Source: Butyriboletus loyo (lineage: Eukaryota > Basidiomycota > Agaricomycetes > Boletales > Boletaceae). Taken from it: 58,056 nt of DNA. Shown here piece by piece: positions 22,726 to 36,600 of the stretch. Position 1 is the first letter of the stretch, and every line of letters begins with the position of its first letter. Position numbers and translations under genes: made by a program. A model generated the notes under the pieces. That model saw nothing but the letters and a program-made list of their open reading frames with translations. It was not told the DNA's origin and ran no database searches. The DNA lies in assembly GCA_038093515.1 (NCBI GenBank), contig JBBPSI010000158.1, positions 1 to 58,056 of the forward strand, in the 5' to 3' direction.

Positions 22726-23312
22726 ATGACAGAATCACATCAGATGTATGCAGTGCCTTTATCTGTCTCAAAGGAGAAGAAGGCGAAAATTTTCTACGAA
22801 CACGGCAAGGTCAGCCACGCCATCGAAGCTCTTGTCCTTTTTGATGACCGGAGCTTGTTCGCTCCCATGCTCACAGGATGCGTTGGAGCTTGCGCTTTCG
22901 GTAGCTAATATGCAGCAAGAAAAGGCGTTACGCAAGGCAGAGAAACGCCATCAGCCACAGGTAACCAAAGCCCTCGGGTCTGATTTCAGCCAAAAGGCAA
23001 TCGGCTCACTGTCAACTGTCGTGTGCAGGTTGGTAAGTCTCGAGCTGTGCGCAATGATCGGAATCATGCGAGCGACAGGAAAAAGCGACTGGTAAATCGC
23101 CAGATGGAGCATTACGATCACACTTATTTTATTCTTATTCCCAGGAGGAGGCAAGGGTCACGATTTCAAAACGGCGAGCCGAGGCGAAGAAGGAGAAGGC
23201 GAGGTCCCGAAAAGAGTCCAAAAGTCGGTTGCGAAAGCGCGACGACTCCAAAATTACCGCACCGGAAGACACCACGAGTGCCGCGCCTCGGAAAAGAGTA
23301 TCGTTTGCTTGA
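22726..23312 (+). CDS. Small basic, nuclear-looking protein
   Basis: Four exons (22726-22809, 22877-22960, 23029-23091, 23145-23312) give 399 nt, 132 residues, with all introns at phase 0. The predicted protein starts MTESHQMYAVPLSVSKEKKA. The centre is a charged coiled coil (DALELALSVANMQQEKALRK) and a Lys/Arg stretch (VRNDRNHASDRKKRLEEAR, then KKEKARSRKESKSRLRKRDD). It ends with APRKRVSFA, a KRVSF-type tail often seen in nuclear and nucleolar proteins. No named family is recognised. Choosing the 22810-22876 intron avoids the implausible frame at 22748, and its acceptor CTCACAG is good. Confidence 0.65.
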
Positions 23313-23839
23313 ATGGCCGATCTATCAGAGTACAGTCCTCGCATTCCGAGCGGTCGAGTGCGATGCGGTGGCGAGCGATCTGATCGCGATTTTACTGCTG
23401 TCCATCATTGGACTCCAGCGCTCGGAATTTAGGTAGAGAATTACTTGAATAACCGGTTACAATGCCTGCCCAATGCGCGTAGTTCGGCGAATCCAGCTGT
23501 CATGGCAATCAGTCGCCGCTGTTCCGGATCCGAAGAGCCATGGAACGCGCCAGGGTGTAGCGTGCTATATTGTATGGATGTAAGCTACCAGACAAGGGGG
23601 TCCGAATGTCCCAGGTTACATTACATAAGCATGTTACGATCGACTTATGTAATCACGACTCTTGTGTTGGACCATTGTCAGCTCTTACCAAGTTCCCCTT
23701 CAACGGCTAGCTCGCGTATGTATGTTTTCACTCACCTCTCTCGTTAAATCTTTACTGAACGATCGTGCAATCTCGCCGACATATCAGCGAATTCGCCGCG
23801 CTGCCACCGGGGCTTCTCTTGGTTTTGCAGGGACGTCCA
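23313..23839. other. Intergenic, promoter of next gene
   Basis: No coding feature is supported. The ORF reading through 23445-23747 lacks any recognisable content. Confidence 0.5.
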
Positions 23840-25759
23840 ATGTCTCTCTACACTCCCGTTTTCCCGTCCTTTCATGAGCCCAACGGCTCGCGGAAGGCCT
23901 TGCCTGGGAACACTTCGGCGGCTGCCACTACAAAGCAACAAAGCTACGCAGAGTTCCTACGCGATGTCCATCTGTTCCTCTCCACCCAAAACGACGTATT
24001 ATCGCCCCCTTCGCGTCCGAACTCCCCCTTGTTTGACCATCGTGTCCAAAAAGTGAGGGATGAGATACAGGACGTCTTTCACGCGACAGGAGGCGCGACC
24101 TCGAGTGGAAAGTGGACACGCGTTAGCCAAACCTTGAAGCTGGGATGTGTGAGGGGAAGGCCTTGGTCAGTACCCAAAGCTGATCCATGCACGCCCGAGG
24201 ACACGAATTGGATATTACCAGATGAAGAATCCGAATGGATCGAGTGGGAGAAAAAGGAGGAGGAGAGCAGACGGCTCAAGGCAAAGATCAACGTGTCTCA
24301 ACAGATTGACAGCACCGCTTCCGCCGTACCCGACACACAGAAACCCAACCACGCAATATTGGAAAGGCTGAGTCAATCCGACGCTGTGGCGCGCGAACGG
24401 CTCCCTCGGGGCGTCTCCCCTGCCACCCTTCGCTCTGCCAAGGAAAAGGTTAGGAAGTGGCAGGCGTCTGTGGTTTCCGAACCATGGCATCACACGACAA
24501 GGGGTTCTTCATCCACTTCTACCGGGGCAGTCGTAGCAGCAATTCCAGCCGAAGGCAAGACTGAAGGACCACAGCGAACCCGCACCCTTGATTTTGCAGT
24601 CGTAAAGCCAGCAGCAAGATCGATCATCAGCAAGAGGGGGAAAGGACCTCTGCCGCGTCCGGCCATCGCACCCACACCTTCGCGTAAGTCGAAGCCACCT
24701 GAACCCTCAAAAGCATCCAATGTACCAGAAGTCACAACGCCCGTTGATGCTGACAAACCTGGTTGCAAGCGACCCCTGAAAACGTCGCCCGTAAAGGATG
24801 ATAAGCCCAAGATTGTAGATATGCCGGAAACGGTGAGACACAGTTAGGTCATGCAACATGGGTTTTCTGATCCCGTCCTTCTGTAGCCGTTCCTTCCGCC
24901 ATCGTTCCCAGCGCATTTGGAGACGTCAACACCATTAGCTGATTCTGTGATGCTCATTCGCGCAAAGCCGTCACCGATATTGCCCATCTCTGAATCATCA
25001 TCAACGCCACCGCCGTCAACGCCTGCAAATCCTCCTGAGGATCGCCACTTTATACCGTCAGAGCCCCACGCTGCCAATGTGTCGTCTTCCCTACTACCAC
25101 AAATCAATACTGTACATCCAGGGAAACGACCTCGAGCGTTCTCCACGTCATTTGATGGTATTCCGGATGGCCCTCTTCTTACTCCACCGGCTAAGAAGTC
25201 ACGAACCCAGTCGCAGAAATCCGACCCCGTTTCCAAACATCTCGACATGACCCCAAATAGGGGTTTGGACATAGTACCTGACATTCGAGACGACGCCCGG
25301 GATCCGAGCTTTGGCGCAAATATAGACTCGCTTGGGGTGGTGGCAGGTTCACTTTTGACTTCCGGCAAAAAGGATCAGCTTGTCGCGGGTGCAGATGCAC
25401 AGGGTTTTCCTGAGAAGGTTCCGTCGCCAACGAAATCAGTCAAATCATACTTTTCTGCGCCGGATTCAGATTCTGCCGATTCACCGCTGAAAGCTAACTT
25501 GTTACTAGAATCTCCGGTCAGTCCTATGCTCTCGTACGCTCAAAACCCGAGTGGCTTCCTCCCTCAAATTGCGTCAACTCAAATTGGGAAGGTGTCCCCT
25601 ACTGCTGATCGGACGAGCAACGGCATCTTTGGGGTGGGCTATAGCTCTCAGTTTGATGTTGAAAGGCACGTGGATCGTGTCAGCGAGCTGCTGGAAAAGG
25701 ACGTCGACTTTGATGGGTGGTTGCGGGACATGCGGACGGTCAGAACGAGCCAAGATTAA
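23840..25759 (+). CDS. Unknown Ser/Pro-rich 621-residue protein
   Basis: Two exons (23840-24832, 24887-25759) give 1866 nt. The open frame goes back to 23765, but ATG 23840 (MSLYTPVFPSFHEPNG) is the more natural start. An N-terminal ordered part (YAEFLRDVHLFLSTQNDVL and DHRVQKVRDEIQDVFH) is followed by WILPDEESEWIEWEKKEEE. The middle is disordered, with patches of basic residues and PPAKKSRTQ, a possible nuclear localisation signal. A C-terminal block (SSQFDVERHVDRVSELLEKD, then FDGWLRDM) looks conserved. I do not recognise a family. The gene is just upstream of shugoshin on the same strand, about 220 bp apart. Confidence 0.75.
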
Positions 25760-25983
25760 TAGGAAATTCGAGCTATCTATCACACGTGTACTCTCTATTT
25801 ATGACTATGTTACGAGCAGAACAAAAGGGCCGAAGAAGGGAATCTGAAGGAGAGACAGCCTCGAGGCAGAGACCTGGGCGCGTTATTATGGTCATGTGAC
25901 TTCTGTACTTGTTCGATATCAGCGCGTGGTGTGGGACAAGGCGAGACAGCCACTGACAACGAATCGTTTCGTTTCTGCTCACG

Positions 25984-28029
25984 ATGAGTCGGAGGGACTC
26001 TCGAACGTCCTTGAACGTCAAGCAGAACGACGTCCTCGCAGAATTCGAAAACTGTAAGTCTCATCATTCATTCTGCAGCGTCAGGCGTCAGTGTTGAAAT
26101 CGTGGCAGTCAAGAAGAAATTCCTGCTTGCAAACAAGCACATCACGAAGTAGGCCCGTAATTTCATACCCAAGAGCGACGCTGAGCTTCTCATTCGGATA
26201 TCAGACTCAATTCTACCCTGAGCGTTCGAATTGAGGAACTCCAAGCCGAGATATCAACCCTATATGTCGAGAACTTGCGGCTTCGCGCTTCTGAGATTGC
26301 GCTGGCGACACAGCTCAAGAAGGAACAAGAGAAGTCAAGGAAAATTCTCGCGGATGCGGAAGCTGCGGTACGCCTCCATTCCGCCTTGTGGCATCGCCTT
26401 CGCTAGATTTATCCTACCCCCATCCTAGACATCGAGCCTCTCGGAACACCTTGGTTTTCTACGAGCGTCGTTGAACACCACGCCTAGTGTACCCTCCCCA
26501 ACGTTGGAACCCAAACCACCTCCGAAGGCGCGCCGACCCATGTCGGATCCTTACACATCTCTGCAGATGCCGCGACTTTCCCGCGCTCCGAACTTTCCGG
26601 GAATTTACGAGGACGACGAGGTGGCATCTTCTCCGGAAGCGCGTGAGGACGATGTCATCCACGCCAGCTCGTCTGCACGCCGGAAAACAAAGGATAAATT
26701 GTCCTTGTCCCGCTTACCGTTGCCGCCTCGGGTAGCTTCCCCACCGCCATTGCCAACACCTCTTTATGTCAACTTCGCGGAGCGTGAATCGTCCACGAAA
26801 CGGAAACCGAGTCGGAGGCAGAGTGGGTTGCTTTCCGTCAATACGGATGTTGGCACATCGATAGGATCGGAGAGGCTCGAGGGTTTAATACATCCGAGGG
26901 CGGCCAGTCCTGCCCTCGGGTCGCCAGAACGTAGGGATGCGGCGTTGACTGAAGACGATGAAGAAAGACAGATTGTTGAATTAATCAGCTCAAGGTTAGG
27001 TGTTATAGAGGAACTGGATTCCGCGGCGCGAGCGAGGAAGGAAAGAAAAGAAAAGAAGGCGAAACTGGTGGAGAGGGACGTTATTCATGAAGATACTGAC
27101 CTCGGGACGCTGAGGGTCAGGGAGAGAAAGAGACGCAAGGAAGAGGGGGGTTCTGGATTGAAAGACGTCACGAACTCCCCAAGAAGTCGTACAATGCTCC
27201 CACCATTGAATACCCAGACATCTGGTACGTGTGGGTGCCCCATCCTTCTTTCGGTTATCAGGTGTTGCTTATCTGACTCTTTTGGTTAAAAGATCGAGAT
27301 CGACAGCGCACGCCAGAGACTGATGCCCCAACATCTGCTGCAACATCTGTAACAACATCACGAACGTTCTTGTCGACGCCTGCCACCACGCCCATCACCA
27401 CGTCTCAAGTATCCCAGTTACCAACACCTCGTACATCAAGTCCCCCGGGCGCCACATCGGCGTCCGAATCCGAAGCACCTCCAGGTGCGCGTGAACGTCG
27501 AGTCCGTAAAAGTGTCAATTATACTGAACCCAAGCTTAACACGTGAGTCCGAAGCTCATAGCCCCCCACGAATACCACCACGCACTGATACATGATCATT
27601 TCCAGAAAAATGCGGAAGCCCGACGTACCTCCGGCCCCGGTGACTATGACAGTTCCGAAGAAGCGCATCTCGACGACCAACGTTCAGAGCGACGACACAG
27701 ACGGACGATCATCGTTGGATGGTCCTTTTAGACGCCCGGTTTCCCCCCTCCAACCTCCTGCCCCGAAACCATCGATGGCGACGTCAAACTCCTCTTCGAT
27801 GAGTGGTGGTTCCTCTGTTAGACGCAAGAAATCACGACCATTTATGCCCATTGACGACGACGACGACGAGAGCGACGGCACGCAGGCAGACGCTGAATAC
27901 GGTAACGGCACTCCGAGCGGGTGGGTCAACACGGAAGGTCGACGACGAAGCGGCACGACGCAGGGCAGCAGTAGCCTTCGCAGGGTCCTCGAAACCGACG
28001 ACGCGAGGCGACACAGCCTTGCCGTATGA
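25984..28029 (+). CDS. SGO1: Shugoshin
   Basis: Six exons (25984-26053, 26109-26148, 26205-26367, 26429-27224, 27293-27542, 27606-28029) give 1743 nt, 580 residues. Shugoshins protect centromeric cohesin by recruiting PP2A and sense tension. Residues 20-90 form the N-terminal coiled coil (FKKKFLLANKHITKLNSTLS, then RIEELQAEISTLYVENLRLR), the homodimer and PP2A-binding region of the family. A long disordered centre follows. Residues around 430-450 carry the basic SGO C-terminal motif across the exon 5-6 junction (RRVRKSVNYTEPKLNTKMRK), the histone H2A-phosphate reader in known shugoshins. The rest is Ser/Thr-rich, with an acidic DDDDDES patch. Both hallmark ends are intact, so function is likely kept. 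Most fungi have one or two shugoshins; the 1/2 distinction cannot be made here. Confidence 0.88.
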
Positions 28030-28426
28030 CACGTATGTATATGAACTCCGCCTCCGCCCGGGCCTCTCGTTGCGCGCACGCGCAGTGTTCTCTTTTTCTT
28101 TCTTTCGTAGGCTTATTCTATACTATCGACAACATGAATCATGGTGATAAAGTACCATATGGATAACCAAACGCCCTACCTAGGGCATCGTGTAATTATA
28201 CGTCTTCTTTCTTTCTTTCTCTCTTCTCTCTCTCTCTTTGGATCAACGCTCGTGATGACTTTTTTTTGACGACATAATTACAATGATATCCAAGCAGTAA
28301 TATTGACAACATTTCCGAATCCGTGTTGGAACCGGTCTGGCTCCCCATCGGCGTCGAGACATACCATGTCTGCTGTATGTATATATAGCCGTTTGGACTC
28401 TCAAAAGTAAGCCTAGTCGTATCCAT
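28030..28426. other. Intergenic between convergent genes
   Basis: Holds a TTTC/CT microsatellite (about 28204-28238) and a T8 run near 28260. No coding sequence seen. Confidence 0.6.
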
Positions 28427-30667
28427 CAGAAATCCTCGCACTTTTTTTTTTTTAATAATGGGGCGCCAGTACTCACCGCGGCGTTTGGAGGGCTCGCTGC
28501 TCCGCCAATGCTAAGTACAAGAGAGGGTTAGATGAGGGACAGGAGCTCCAACGATGGAAAAAAAAGATTCCCTGCGCACGTACATGTTCAGAGGCCAAGA
28601 CGTGAAGAAGAAGGTGTACCTTCCCGTTTCCTTGCATACTTGCGACAGCGCTTCCAGGTCAAAGAATTCACCTTGTGGTGCGGGTGCGGGTGCGGGTGCG
28701 GGTGCAGGGCGATGAATGAGTTGATGGATGCGCACGTTTGGTCAACGAGGAACTTACCTATGGGCATTCCCCACAATCTTGTTACACGTTGAAGAGGGGA
28801 CGAGCGGTGGTTTCAACATGGTCGTGTTTTTCTTCGGGGGTTATGTCACTCACCCAAGGATGGTCTGGGCAAGGGAGAGAGAGAGAGAGCAGAGGAGGAG
28901 AGGGAAGGGAAAAGGGGAAGAGAGTGCATGTCAGCCTCGATGTACGACAAAGCGATCCAAATCATGGGTTCAAACCTACCTGGTGAAGCAGTGAAACACC
29001 TTGAGGTGTCGGCCAGCGCTTTTTTTTTTTTTCATTATCAGACACGGGCGATTGGTACCCTAGAATTCACACACACACACACCTCAAGGGAAGGTTGGTC
29101 TGATGCGATGGCAGCAAAATGGTTGTTCCTGGGAGCGACCGCGCGTCAGTTTCCCATTTGTCACTAGAAAACGAGAGGCGGCGAAAGAAAAAAGTGCAAG
29201 ACGTACCATAAAAAGCGTTTCATATCCTCGCTCTGCTCGATACCAGCACTTTAAAAAAACACAGAAATGAAATGTCAGCTTCACGTCCTACTTGGAGGCA
29301 ACACCGAAAGACAACAAAAAAAATGGATGAATACGACGCACAAGCGCTCCGCCTCACGCTCCCCATCACGCAAAGCCGCCTTGGCATCATTCTGGACAGA
29401 ATAATACTTTTGAGTAAACCCAACGCGGATGAGGAGGATGTCGGCTTGTCTAAACGTGACGCCCTGCTTCTTGGCACACGCTTTGAGCTCAGCAACGCTG
29501 ATCGGGTGGGTCGTCCAGGGGTCGTAAGGCAACGCGTTTCCATCGGCGGTGTAGTAGTGAACGAGGTCAAGGAAGACGCCACGTCCGCAGATACCGTGTT
29601 TCGACCAGTCTAGCGGGGGGGGCACACATACATACGTAACAAAACGCAAAATGCCGTCAGTCGTTATCGAATGTAGAAGAGGCACTGGAAAGACGGACTG
29701 TGCATTCCAAGCTTCACACGGGCGTGATCGATCTCGCTCGGGTCGTGGATCTCCATTTCACCCTCTGAAAGCGATTCGGCGGGCGTGCTAGCATATCGCC
29801 AGTTTTTTTTTTTTTTTTCCGGGGAGAGTTGTTGAACGACGAACGGGTTTCTAACCAAAGTTAGACGTACTTGTTGTAAAACACGTTGTAGTCCCTTAAT
29901 CCGTAATGCTTGAGACCGTCCCACTGTGAGCCTGATTGCGTGTTCTAAGAACATTCCAGGAAGAGGTACAATGACTGTGTGTGCGTAAAGAGGGGTAAAG
30001 AGGACGTACGATGTGGATCACATCGTCCCTGATCGGGATCGAAGGCGAGTCCTTGATAAACGTCGTAATCGACGGAATCTTGCGTCCAAAGACGGGCTAT
30101 GTACACAGTATCGACAACGCTTCTCGATCAGAAAACACCAACGCATGAACTCTGGAATAAAAACGCACTCTGGAAGGAAAATGAATTGGCCTGTAGACCA
30201 CACCAACCACCGCGAGGCACCGTTCAAGTCAGTCAAAACCGTCCAACGATAAAGTTTCACCGCCGCAGCACCCGACGACGCACCAATTCAACGAGACCGT
30301 CCTCCCGGTGCTAGTAATCCGTCCAAAATGGCATGACTCCGATGTAAGCCAGCAATTCGATAACAAGCGTCATGAACCCAACGCACCGGATTTCCTCTCG
30401 CGCAGCCTTTTGCACAACATCCTCCGTCAACAGATTGATCGTCCCCAATTCGTCGTCCTTGCCCCACACCTCCCAAGCACAGCCGTTTAATTCGTGAAAT
30501 TTGGGCAGCTCGTCAAATGATGGGAGGACTTTGGGCATGGTACCGTTCGTCTTGGTCTCGAGCTCTGTCTTGGGAGTCCCATTGGCCGGAGTGACAGCCT
30601 TCAGGGGCGCAGGCTGTTCCGTCTTACCGTTCCTCTGAAAGAACAGGCGCTTTACACGAGATGCCAT
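28427..30667 (-). CDS. Putative cyclase (kynurenine formamidase-like)
   Basis: Multi-exon gene. The first exon starts MASRVKRLFFQRNG and contains FHELNGCAWEVWGKDDELG and TINLLTEDVVQKAAREEIR. Later exons give DDVIHI next to NTQSGSQWDGLKHYGL, then GICGRGVFLDLVHYYTADG, YDPWTTHPISVAELKAC, RQADILLIRVGF, MWGMPIG, GEFFDLEALSQVCKETG and TSWPLNMY, ending IGGAASPPNAA-DF at 28427. This is the fungal branch of the putative cyclase family (PF04199), a metal-dependent hydrolase fold related to kynurenine formamidase. Function in fungi is unknown. Exon borders were read only locally. One intron has a run of CCCGCA hexamers directly before its acceptor (about 28677-28707). Confidence 0.82.
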
Positions 30668-30930
30668 GATGAAGAGTGGGTGAGTGAATGTGCGTGGGTG
30701 TGTCAGAGGAGCGAATTATACGGCCCACACTAACGGATATTTAGTCCCCATCCAAGATTCTCCTGAGACCCGGGGCAAATATCCACCGCCCTAAGCGAGA
30801 TTATCACACCTATAGACCAACGATTGTCAGATGTGGAAACTCGAACTGGGTGGAAGAACGGAAGACAAAATTATAAATACATGGAAGCAGACACTACTAC
30901 AACAATTAGGCGACACGCGGCGTATGGTAT

Positions 30931-33584
<2,654 letters not shown>

Positions 33585-33910
33585 TGCTTGTTCGAGTGAA
33601 TAATTTGGTTGACGGGGCACCGCACGATCGGAATCGAAAACGGGAGATGAAGGATTTAAAAAGAAACGACAATGAAAAAGAGAAAGAGAAAGGGTGGAAA
33701 ACAAGACGGGAGGATACGACTGGGCGCAGTGGATAACAGAACAAAAATAAACCCGCCAACTTACCCTTTTCGGCGGAGGTCCGTGCGTCGCACAATAATA
33801 TTTGATTGTCATAAAAAACATATGAGAACATACGGTAAAAAAGTAGTAACGTACACTACTACAGTAAATTAAGTCAACGACCAAAAAAAATATCACCCAG
33901 TCAAACCAAC
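33585..33910. other. Intergenic between two minus-strand genes
   Basis: About 330 bp between the Rap1 stop and the Prp4 start. The minus frame of Prp4 stays open here back to 33914 without a recognisable product; treated as 5' untranslated sequence. Confidence 0.5.
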
Positions 33911-36491
33911 TCATCCCCGCCGTCCCTTTCTTTCCATTGCCTTCGCTGCGCGAGTCCCCGGCGGAGGCGCATACGGTATCCTTCTCTCCTCGTCTTGGAA
34001 GCGATCTACCACCGCCCTCGCCTGCGTCCCTGGGCTCGGAAATGCAGTCGGTCGCGGTGCAGCACGCGCTTGGTTTCCCGATCGTGTCTGACGAGGGCTG
34101 ATTTGCCGTGTCTGTGTCGCCGCCATCGAGCGGGTGATCCTGGACGGAAGAGGTGTAGCGTGAAGCGCTCCACTCGCCATTCGTCCGATCCGATCTGCGT
34201 CATCATCGTCCGAGTCCTCGTCGCCTTCGCCTTGATCTCGGTCCTGGTCAGGTCTGGATTCGCTCTCCCCTGAAACATCACCCTCGTCAGCAGACCCCTC
34301 CCGAACAATACCCCGCACCAAAGATGCATGGGTCTCCGCGTCATCCGAGTCCGAGGGTTCGCCTTCAATATGAATCTCTTGGAACCGAGGTAACTCTTGC
34401 ATAATATCCTCGTCTTCCTCTTCGTGCTCATCCTCGACACTTGCCTCAAGCAACCCCTCCACAGCCATCTCTTCCTCAAACGTTTCCCGCACGACAGGTC
34501 TGACGTCTTTCTCGGCGTGACCTTCCCTTTGCGGTTCTTCGACGTGGATGTCCTCTTCGATAGAAACAAGATCTTTCTCTTTTATTTTTCCCTTTCCCCT
34601 ACTTCCCTGATCTTCCCGTCGTCCCGGGAACTGGGACTTGGGTTCAGGCTGGGGCTGAGGATCGACTGAATGTGACCGTGACCGAGTGTTTCGATAAGGT
34701 GCATCCCCAGCTGCAGTGCCACCTTGAGTCCTCGGCTCCTTTGGCATGGACGGTCCCGGTTGCGCTGAAGCACCACGCACACGCGCACGTTGCACGACGA
34801 CGCGTTTCTGAGTCATAACCATCATCTGCTGTGAACTCGGTGGGACGGTCGCTCTAAGTGTGACCTCGACCACCTTCGTTGGTGTAGGGGCCGGGGTTGG
34901 TGTAGGTTCCTTTTCAGGCGAGCGAGGCGAGGCAATCAGTGTTGCTTGCGTGGAGAGAGGCGGAGCATCCTGGTCAGGGATCGGACTGGCTCTTGGTGAG
35001 AATGGCTTCGGAAGATTGATTCTGTCAAAATGAATCCATGAGCTCACTGAACCAGCAATTGTAAGGGACAAACGCGTACTCGTCGTCAAAGTCGAAACAT
35101 GGCTCATGCTCGTATGTACGATCTCCAAAAAGATCGCTACCTTCAACTTCTTCTGATTCTTCCTGACCCGTACCTTCCTCGTGGGCTGGACTTCCTTCAC
35201 TGTGGCTTGCTTCGACGCCCGATGCCCGTCTTTCGTTTGTTGACGCGTCTGAAACACGCGCCCGCTTCGCCTGCGCCTCTCGAATGTCGCATTGACGGTG
35301 TGCATCAGGATGGACACGGTGGCGTTTGACACGCTGCGGTTCTTGGATAGCGACATCTTCTTGTATCCCATCACCCTCTTCTTCATCAAAGGTTACGAGA
35401 TCTTGTCCATAACGCGCGAGATAATCACGCGCCGCTCGCTCTGGGTGTCTTTCTGCGGCCGCCGGGCGGACTTGTTGCGGTCTTTCAGAGCCCTGTCGCT
35501 CTAGCCCTCTCTCCTGCTCTTCCTCTTCGCCGTCTTCCTCCTCCTCTTCCTCCTCTTCCCTCTGTTCTTGTCCCAAATTCCAATGATCATGCCTACGCAG
35601 ATCGTGACCTAAATGATGTCCGACGTTTTCCAATTGCTGCAGATAATTATCAATGCGCACGTCCATCATCTGTGAATTCATCTTATAATGCTCCCGCCAC
35701 GAATGAAATGTATGTCGTCTTGCCCATGCCCAGCACTGATCGTCTGTCTGACCCTGCAAACCCACCGTGTGTGAGAGACGCGCGTCGATAGTGATGCCAC
35801 CGCCAACAGGACAAGCAAACGCGTGAAACACCACGTACCAACTGCTCGAGGTCCTTGTATGCGTTATTGCCCATTCGTCCGTCCCGTGTCGGACATCGCG
35901 TCGCGATATAATACGCGAGATGATCCCTATCCTCTTCCGTGAACGGTACGCGTCTAGAGCACGAAACACAACACGCGTCAGCCAAACCCACAACATCGTC
36001 TCTCTCAAAGAAAAAGCGCATCTGATCCGATGATACGAAATGCAAGACAGACTCACCCCCTTCCTGCACCCCTCCCTCCTGCTGGGGCGCGACCCGGCAT
36101 CCCCTGTTTGGAAGGCCCGGCATGATAATACGTTCCCGCGCGAATACAGGCTTGGACGAACCCGCGGGGTTCGACGTACAACGAGAGACGGTGGACTGCG
36201 GTGGAGGAGTAGTACCGGCGGCGAAGGAAGGCGAGGTCTTCTTGTTCATCGACGAGGAGGACGTTGGCGAGGCGTTCATTGGCGACGATTTGGCCACCAT
36301 GCCTCTGCGAGTGGGTGAGTGGTGAATGTGCGAGTGGATGAATGAGAGGACGAACAGACCTCGACGTCCCGAGAAATCTGACCCCGTCCCTGCGTCACAC
36401 TTTTGTGGAAGCAAAACTTGACTGGGTCACCATCTTTGACAAAGAGCGGGCCATCGTCGTCGCGTCCGACGGTGGGTGCTCTATTGGCCAT
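33911..36491 (-). CDS. RAP1: Rap1 telomere protein (BRCT plus Myb)
   Basis: Five exons (36491-36360, 36304-36057, 35953-35839, 35753-35080, 35021-33911) give 2280 nt, 759 residues. Exons 1 and 2 make an N-terminal BRCT domain (residues about 15-125): PLFVKDGDPVKFCFHKSV, then RHGGQIVANERLANVLLVDE and LYVEPRGFVQACIRAGTYY. Exon 3-4 encode a Rap1-type Myb domain: RVPFTEEDRDHLAYYIATR, GRMGNNAYKDLEQL and ARRHTFHSWREHYK, the H-T-x-x-S-W-R-E-x-Y signature. A long acidic, disordered tail follows with EEEEEEEEDGEEEE and many Pro/Ser stretches. Known Rap1 proteins bind telomeric chromatin and silence nearby genes. I see no clear RCT fold at the C-terminus, so partner binding is open. The Myb/BRCT pair makes the Rap1 call stronger than a general Myb. 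Confidence 0.78.
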
Positions 36492-36600
36492 GATGAGGGT
36501 GAAAAAGAGAAAGCCTGTTTCTGAGTATTCAGGTGGAAGCTGAAATTTCGAACCCCGAATCATGGTTAGGGTTACGTGACCTCATCCTAACCCTAAAACC

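Noticed and set aside
22748..22960. Frame starting MQCLYLSQRRRRRK
   Set aside because: An upstream exon with a good donor and acceptor gives a more natural N-terminus joined to the same downstream frame.
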